Of a stretch of 10,646 nucleotides of DNA, positions 6,547-10,646 are shown piece after piece. The notes under the pieces are model-generated. The model was not told where the DNA came from and ran no database searches. It was given only the letters and a program-made list of their open reading frames with translations. The position numbers and the translations under genes were made by a program. Every line of letters starts with the position of its first letter. Positions within the stretch are counted from its first letter, which is position 1. Where the stretch lies: the NCBI GenBank assembly GCA_030598165.1, contig JAUVQL010000009.1:1-10646 (forward strand), written 5' to 3'. The DNA comes from Acidobacteriota bacterium (GTDB taxonomy: Bacteria > Acidobacteriota > Vicinamibacteria > Marinacidobacterales > SMYC01).

Positions 6547-7782
6547 CTAAGCTGCAAAACGCGGTAGCAGGTTTCGTCGGATCACCGCCTTCCATGTATG
6601 TTGGTTGGCGGTGGAACGACCGTGCCTCCTTATGGCTCGTAGCTCATTCGGGGTTGACCTCAGACGATCATACATACCGATGAACTCCCGTGGATCCGTC
6701 GTCTGAAGCACGAGTGCATTCCAGCCCGGCACGACGTAATCCTCTCCCGTGCCTCCCGTACAAGCAAGACCACCCACGGCCATCGTCTCCAAACCAACGA
6801 GACCGAAGGGCTCATGACCGCTGTTGGCGAGGATTGCGTCGCAACCGCGGAACAAGACGCGGCGGGCCGCAGAATCCAGCGGAAAGCGAAGACTGACGAC
6901 ATCGACCTTGTCTAAGCCTCTGAGACTCTTCAGAAGCCCCTCTGCACCACCGCTGCTGTGGGATCGCTCGATCACGCGAAGCCCGGCACGGATTGCCTTC
7001 GTCAGAACCTCCTTCTGGTGTGCTTCAACACCACCTCGTGCAATGAGAAGGGGCTTTTTTCCCTGCCTTCGAAGCTCTGCAGCCGTTTCGACCGCCAACA
7101 ACCAGCGCTTGTCCGGATCCCAACGGGCTACCTTGCCGAGAACAGTCCGGTCACGAAAAACGCTGCGAAAGGCATGGACTGCAGCGCGTTCCGGCAGCAG
7201 TAGGGCATCGTCCGGAATTCCGTTGGGAATGACCAGGGGATCCACACCCAAGCCCCACATTTTGTAGCGCATGTAGCGACTTACGGCAGTCACAATGGCT
7301 GCGCTAGACAAACGTTTCCAGTTGATGCGGTCAAAGCCGAAGGTATTGTTCGCATTCCAGAAGATCTGGACACGGCGACGCAGTCCCTTCCGCCGCAACA
7401 GCCAATCCAGATGCAGTACGGCATCGACAGTGTGCCACTCCTCCGCAATGATGCAGGCCGGCTCAGGATGTGCTTTCAAATAAGGTACGAGCACCTCGTT
7501 CACGAGATAGGGCGGCAAAGAGCGAGAGTAATCGTCTCTCTTCCCCTCTTCTTCTTCATACACACCGGTAGGGTGGTAGGCACTTATCCATTGACACCAT
7601 CGGTGGAGACGAAGCTCTCCGCTCACTTCATGCCCCGGAAGACTCGGGTCCCCAACGAACCACAAATGCGTTTCGTAGCCAAGAGCTACCAGAGCCTGGC
7701 TGAGACCGGTGACTCGACTCGCAATCCCACCCGCCCGCGAGTAGGTGTCAGGGCCTTCAAAGGAAAGGATATGCAATTGCAT
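6547..7782 (-). CDS. GT4-family glycosyltransferase
   Basis: This is a GT-B fold retaining glycosyltransferase of family GT4, likely cytoplasmic or membrane-associated, moving a sugar from a nucleotide-sugar donor to an unknown acceptor. It has 411 residues. The N-terminal domain starts with an HILSFEG strand and the acceptor-side loop AGGIASRVTGL (17-27). The linker region has VTAVSRYM (164-171) and IPNGIP (185-190). The donor domain has GKVARWDPDK (216-225) and the E-x7-E motif from Glu324 to Glu332 (EPFGLVGLE), followed by TGGTGEDYV (342-350), all standard for GT4. The insertion around 75-85 (YEEEEGKRDD) is highly charged. The start ATG has GCGGAG about 7 nt upstream. A large hairpin sits just before this ribosome-binding site. 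The gene follows the phosphoesterase on the same strand, but the 438-bp gap argues for its own promoter. Family is secure, substrate unknown. Confidence 0.9.
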   Translation of the reverse strand: MQLHILSFEGPDTYSRAGGIASRVTGLSQALVALGYETHLWFVGDPSLPGHEVSGELRLHRWCQWISAYHPTGVYEEEEGKRDDYSRSLPPYLVNEVLVPYLKAHPEPACIIAEEWHTVDAVLHLDWLLRRKGLRRRVQIFWNANNTFGFDRINWKRLSSAAIVTAVSRYMRYKMWGLGVDPLVIPNGIPDDALLLPERAAVHAFRSVFRDRTVLGKVARWDPDKRWLLAVETAAELRRQGKKPLLIARGGVEAHQKEVLTKAIRAGLRVIERSHSSGGAEGLLKSLRGLDKVDVVSLRFPLDSAARRVLFRGCDAILANSGHEPFGLVGLETMAVGGLACTGGTGEDYVVPGWNALVLQTTDPREFIGMYDRLRSTPNELRAIRRHGRSTANQHTWKAVIRRNLLPRFAA

Positions 7783-7804
7783 CGTTTTTCTCCGCGCAAT
7801 CCAA

Positions 7805-7847
7805 GTCCTCGTCGTATGCGCAGTGTTGCGCGAACGTCAACGAGGAC
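7805..7847 (-). promoter_or_regulatory. Large imperfect hairpin in the glycosyltransferase leader
   Basis: Two nested inverted repeats share a centre: an outer 8-bp arm, GTCCTCGT (7805-7812) with ACGAGGAC (7840-7847), and an inner GC-rich arm, GCGCA (7818-7822) with TGCGC (7827-7831), around a 4-nt loop. A further 3-bp match (7813-7815 with 7834-7836) lies between them. The structure is 22 nt upstream of the ATG, just before the GCGGAG ribosome-binding site. No T run follows it, so it is not an intrinsic terminator. It could be an RNA element affecting translation or stability, or a DNA operator. It matches no riboswitch class I know. Confidence 0.4.
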
Positions 7848-8220
7848 GACCCAACCTCGCCGGCCACAAACGGCCTGAACGCAACCGATTACGTCAGGCA
7901 GAGAAACTATTACTCTATTAACCGCTTCAGGATCGGACTCAGAGTTTAGTTCGGAACTATTTATGCAGCGTTAACGGGTTATTAAAAGACTCGGAACGGG
8001 AGGTGGAACGGTCGCTCGAACGTTTGACTGGGCGCCTCAAAAGACACCATTGCTGTCCATTTTTTGGACTGAGTGTCGCTCTATTCGCTGTCGTCGCTGA
8101 GTTAATGAATGTTACCACTACGGCCGTTGGTTGTCGAATCGAATGGGTACACGAAGGTTATGTTGTTGACCTCTTCAGTCCAAGATGAGTCGGCGGATAG
8201 GATCAAAGGGATCGAGCAGT
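7848..8220. other. Intergenic stretch between phosphoesterase and glycosyltransferase genes
   Basis: I see no convincing gene here. A plus-strand frame at 8003-8188 (61 codons from a GTG) contains a hydrophobic stretch (FFGLSVALFAVVAEL), but its GGGAG lies directly against the start codon, so it is probably not translated. A short stem, GTCCA/TGGAC, at 8055-8069 has no T tract. The AT-rich part at 7900-7990 may hold promoters, but no hexamer pair stands out. No terminator is visible after the phosphoesterase stop. Confidence 0.4.
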
Positions 8221-9555
8221 TCACATATCGCGGTATGTGTTCTTAAGCCCGGATTCCGGATCGAGGTCGGCTCTGCCAATCGATTTCGACTCGATACCTT
8301 TCCCGCTTTCATAAATGACGATTTCCGCCCCCACAAAATCGACTTTTCCGTTTTCTTCCCGCAGGAGCCACCCGCCCGTATTACAGAGTTGGACCACTCC
8401 ACCGTTGACCTGTGTCATGAGCTCATCCGAGTTCCAGGAAATGGGTTGGTGAGTATGTCCGAAGATCACACGGGTTGGCAGCGGGATGTCGAGATTGTGT
8501 TCTTTATGAAGCCTTTGCACCTCATTCAAACTCGTATGGTAGTAGGAGCAAAACCTCTCACGAACCGATGGGCGTTTGAGGAATTGTTTGCTGTACCTCG
8601 CCTGCTCCATACCAGCGATATGATTTAGAAACCGCCAGGTGAGTAATCGAATCGCATAGGAACGGACCAGCTTGGCGAACCACGATAGTTTCGAGGATTC
8701 TTGGAGATTGGTGTCCAACCGGTCGATGTATTTTCGGAGCCTGCTCGTTTTTCCGGCCTCGATTTCCTTTTGTACCTTCCTCAACAGTTGAGTCAACGGC
8801 TGAGCTTGTCCAATCCCCGTACAGGCGAGTTGGTTCAGCGGCAGATTGATCCCGACCATCTCTCTCAAGTTCATCTCACCGTCTGTCTCGAGTTTTAGAT
8901 CGTCTTCGGCAAGCAGCATGGCCCATTCAGCGGCAAAAGACCAGTAAGACTCAAAGTAGTGCCCGTGCGTGAGGAGAGTACAATCCCCTTCATCGGTAAT
9001 GAGATAGACGTTGGGATATGCAAAGTTGAAGGTCAGCTTCTCTCCTTCGTCGCGCTTCGTACGGGTAATGTGATCGAGGAAGAGGTTTCCATAAGACGCG
9101 TGGTCTTCGTGCCACTCGGGACGAGGCGGTACGTCGGGAAGCACGAACTTTGCTTCAGCGTCGCCGCGTCGATCATCAATGACGCCCGGGACCGAACGCC
9201 GGAAAGCACGTGGTAACTGGCCCTGTTTGAGCTGATTGATGACATTGACCTGATGCTCAACGGCGTGCCAAATGTCGAAGTCGTGGTTACCCGGAACGTA
9301 AATGAGCTCCCGCGCAACGTCGTCTTGCTGTACCTGTCTAAAAAAGACTCTGGCATGCCTGTATGCGCGTTGATAGCTAGCGACAGAGAAATCGATGATA
9401 TCTCCAAGCAATACCAAATAGTCCACCTTGCCTACAGCCTCCTTCATGGCATTGTAGGCGGGGCCGATTCTTGGTGAATCTCCGTCTTGCCCGGAAGTCA
9501 CGAGCGTACAATGATCGTCTCCAAAGTGGGTATCTGAGATCACCGCCACACGCAT
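8221..9555 (-). CDS. Calcineurin-like metallophosphoesterase
   Basis: This is a di-metal phosphoesterase of 444 residues. The metal ligands are all in place: Asp8 and His10 in SDTHFGD, Asp52 in GDIID, Asn90 and His91 in GNHD, His197 in LLTHGHYF, and His367/His369 in FGHTHQP. The core is split by a long, mostly helical, charged insertion at about 205-360, between the GH and GHTH motifs, with no recognised domain. This makes the protein considerably longer than single-domain family members such as LpxH (about 240 residues). There is no signal peptide or clear membrane segment, so it is probably cytoplasmic. The ATG at 9555 has GGAG about 9 nt upstream. It is divergent from an MJ1255-like glycosyltransferase and upstream of a GT4 gene, hinting at envelope or polysaccharide metabolism. 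The natural substrate (phosphodiester, nucleotide-sugar or phospholipid) cannot be read from the sequence. Confidence 0.88.
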   Translation of the reverse strand: MRVAVISDTHFGDDHCTLVTSGQDGDSPRIGPAYNAMKEAVGKVDYLVLLGDIIDFSVASYQRAYRHARVFFRQVQQDDVARELIYVPGNHDFDIWHAVEHQVNVINQLKQGQLPRAFRRSVPGVIDDRRGDAEAKFVLPDVPPRPEWHEDHASYGNLFLDHITRTKRDEGEKLTFNFAYPNVYLITDEGDCTLLTHGHYFESYWSFAAEWAMLLAEDDLKLETDGEMNLREMVGINLPLNQLACTGIGQAQPLTQLLRKVQKEIEAGKTSRLRKYIDRLDTNLQESSKLSWFAKLVRSYAIRLLTWRFLNHIAGMEQARYSKQFLKRPSVRERFCSYYHTSLNEVQRLHKEHNLDIPLPTRVIFGHTHQPISWNSDELMTQVNGGVVQLCNTGGWLLREENGKVDFVGAEIVIYESGKGIESKSIGRADLDPESGLKNTYRDM

Positions 9556-9627
9556 CGGTTCATCTCCAACAAACGATTCTCAATCCCAACCCAATTTGCC
9601 CCAATCTAGTGGCTATAGTTTTAGCAC

Positions 9628-9656
9628 ATAATGAAGGCTGTGTTTAAGGGGGTCAA
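9628..9656 (-). promoter_or_regulatory. Predicted promoter of the metallophosphoesterase gene
   Basis: On the minus strand TTGACC (9651-9656, 5 of 6) and CATTAT (9628-9633, 4 of 6) are exactly 17 nt apart, giving a start near 9620 and a leader of about 65 nt. It lies within the 220-bp divergent region (9556-9775). No clear plus-strand promoter for the opposite glycosyltransferase is visible there. Confidence 0.35.
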
Positions 9657-9775
9657 AACAACATACCAGATTTTGAAAGCTGTACGAAGCTAACCGATTG
9701 CCGTATCCTTACTTGTTGGGCGCGAGGACCAGAGCAGCCCATTCGAAAATGGAGACAACGCCACCGGAGGGTACG

Positions 9776-10646
9776 ATGCGAATTCTCTACGGAGTCGTCG
9801 GAGAAGGAATGGGGCATGCGACACGTAGCGCGGTCATTCTGCATCATTTGCTCGAGCGAGGACACGATGTGCGTGTGGTTGTCTCTGGACGGGCCCACGA
9901 CTTTCTCTCCGACAAGCTGAAATCGTACGAACGTGTCACGATCGAAGAAATCCACGGTCTCACGCTGCGTTACTTCGGCAACCGACTCCGCCGTAGCGAA
10001 AGCCTGTATGGAAATCTTGTTGGCGCTCCAAAAGGCATTCGAAAAAACATCAAGGTCTATCGCAAAGTGGCTGAGGACGGATTCGAGCCCCAGCTCGTCA
10101 TTAGCGATTTCGAATCCTGGGCCGCCCTGTACGGCCTCAAGCATCGTCTACCCGTGATCAGCATCGACAACATCCAAATCATCAATCGCTGCCGACATGA
10201 CAAATCCATCACTAAGGGCCTCGATTTCCGTCTCGCGAGGGGCGCCGTTAAGATGAAGGTACCTGGCGCCTACCACTATCTGATCTCGAGCTTCTTTTTC
10301 CCGCCAGTAAGGAGAAAGCGTACCACGCTCGTGCCTCCAATTCTGCGGCCCGAAGTCATCAAAGCCAAGCGTGAGCCCAAAGACCACGTACTCGTATACT
10401 TGCGGACGTTGACCAGCAAGAAGCTGAGGTCCTTGTTAAAGAAGCTGCCCTATTCCTTCCGTGTCTATGGCATCCAAAACGGCGTGAGCGAAGGCAACGT
10501 CACACATCGCCCCTTTTCGGAGAGTGGCTTTCTGGATGACCTACGAACCGCCCGAGCAGTCATTGCCGGAGGAGGTTTCTCACTGATGAGCGAAGCCGTC
10601 AGCTTGCATGTCCCCATACTGTCCATTCCCATCGAGCATCAATTCG
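9776..10646 (+). CDS. MJ1255-type glycosyltransferase, cut by the window's right edge
   Basis: This is a GT-B glycosyltransferase of the MJ1255 / Glyco_trans_1_3 kind, related to MurG and GT1/GT28 enzymes. The N-terminus (MRILYGVVGEGMGHATRS) carries the GEGMGHATRS signature at 9-18, the acceptor-side glycine loop of this family. Later landmarks are VISDFESWAA (near 107-116) and ISIDNIQ (near 128-134). The donor-domain segment is AGGGFSLMSEA (264-274), followed by PILSIPIEHQF (280-290), where the window ends. About 290 residues are visible; family members are usually around 330-380, so perhaps the last 40-90 are missing. The ATG at 9776 has GGAGG 5 nt upstream. No signal peptide is present, so it should act on the cytoplasmic face of the membrane. 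The sugar and acceptor are unknown; divergence from the phosphoesterase hints at a shared locus. Confidence 0.87.
   Translation, partial: MRILYGVVGEGMGHATRSAVILHHLLERGHDVRVVVSGRAHDFLSDKLKSYERVTIEEIHGLTLRYFGNRLRRSESLYGNLVGAPKGIRKNIKVYRKVAEDGFEPQLVISDFESWAALYGLKHRLPVISIDNIQIINRCRHDKSITKGLDFRLARGAVKMKVPGAYHYLISSFFFPPVRRKRTTLVPPILRPEVIKAKREPKDHVLVYLRTLTSKKLRSLLKKLPYSFRVYGIQNGVSEGNVTHRPFSESGFLDDLRTARAVIAGGGFSLMSEAVSLHVPILSIPIEHQF

Noticed and set aside
7411..7878. Plus-strand open frame of 155 codons at the glycosyltransferase start
   Set aside because: It is mostly antisense to the GT4 N-terminal domain, with low-complexity Arg/Thr/Pro composition at its end and no family resemblance.
8055..8069. 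GTCCA/TGGAC stem around a T-rich loop as a terminator
   Set aside because: Only 5 bp of stem, with the T run in the loop and none after it on either strand.
8003..8188. Possible 61-residue membrane peptide gene in the 438-bp gap
   Set aside because: It has a GTG start with a purine run directly against it rather than spaced, unremarkable codon use, and no homologue I can recall. Left as part of the intergenic description.
9653..10144. Minus-strand open frame of 163 codons opposite the partial glycosyltransferase
   Set aside because: It overlaps the GEGMGHATRS-bearing reading frame, which is clearly the real gene, and shows no known motif.
1..10646. tRNA, rRNA, CRISPR arrays, insertion sequences or phage genes
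   Set aside because: No cloverleaf, direct-repeat array, transposase motif or terminal inverted repeats seen on reading both strands by eye.

Overview
This window comes from a bacterial chromosome. Genes are densely packed, Shine-Dalgarno sites are clear (for example AAGGAGGTG before the branched-chain aminotransferase), and promoters look sigma70-like. GC content is moderate by eye. The gene set (MocR regulator, GT4 and MJ1255-like glycosyltransferases, secreted esterase, membrane di-iron hydroxylase) suits a free-living environmental bacterium. Nothing here fixes the phylum. There are no rRNA or tRNA genes, insertion sequences or CRISPR arrays.

Layout. (1) Positions 1-155 hold no assignable gene. 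(2) 156-1831 is a divergent pair: a membrane sterol-desaturase/fatty-acid-hydroxylase family protein on the minus strand and an ArsM-like SAM methyltransferase on the plus strand. The methyltransferase frame is interrupted by one in-frame TGA at 1685-1687. It then continues for 47 codons of good family-like C-terminus, and the TGA sits where arsenite methyltransferase relatives keep a conserved Cys (W-x-x-C-[IL]-x-G-A). A hairpin suited to a bacterial SECIS element lies about 20 nt downstream. I therefore read the gene as a candidate selenoprotein; it is the most interesting item in the window. (3) 1918-4224 on the minus strand encodes a MocR-type regulator (GntR wHTH fused to a fold-type I aminotransferase) followed, 57 nt later, by an exported alpha/beta-hydrolase. 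(4) 4376-6529 on the plus strand, divergent from the regulator, is a two-gene unit: a branched-chain aminotransferase (fold type IV) and a class I/II aminotransferase resembling capreomycidine synthases. The AT-rich 151-bp divergent region carries a perfect 15-bp palindrome over the predicted mocR start site plus a second inverted repeat. (5) 6547-9555 on the minus strand holds a calcineurin-like metallophosphoesterase and, 438 bp downstream, a GT4 glycosyltransferase with a large leader hairpin just before its ribosome-binding site. (6) From 9776 an MJ1255-type glycosyltransferase runs off the right edge.

How it fits together. The MocR protein probably senses an amino acid or its PLP adduct and controls the two aminotransferases and its own gene; the substrate cannot be read from sequence. 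The two glycosyltransferases and the phosphoesterase may serve envelope or exopolysaccharide synthesis, but that is a positional inference. If the UGA is read as selenocysteine, the host must carry selA/selB/selC/selD elsewhere, which is a clean test.
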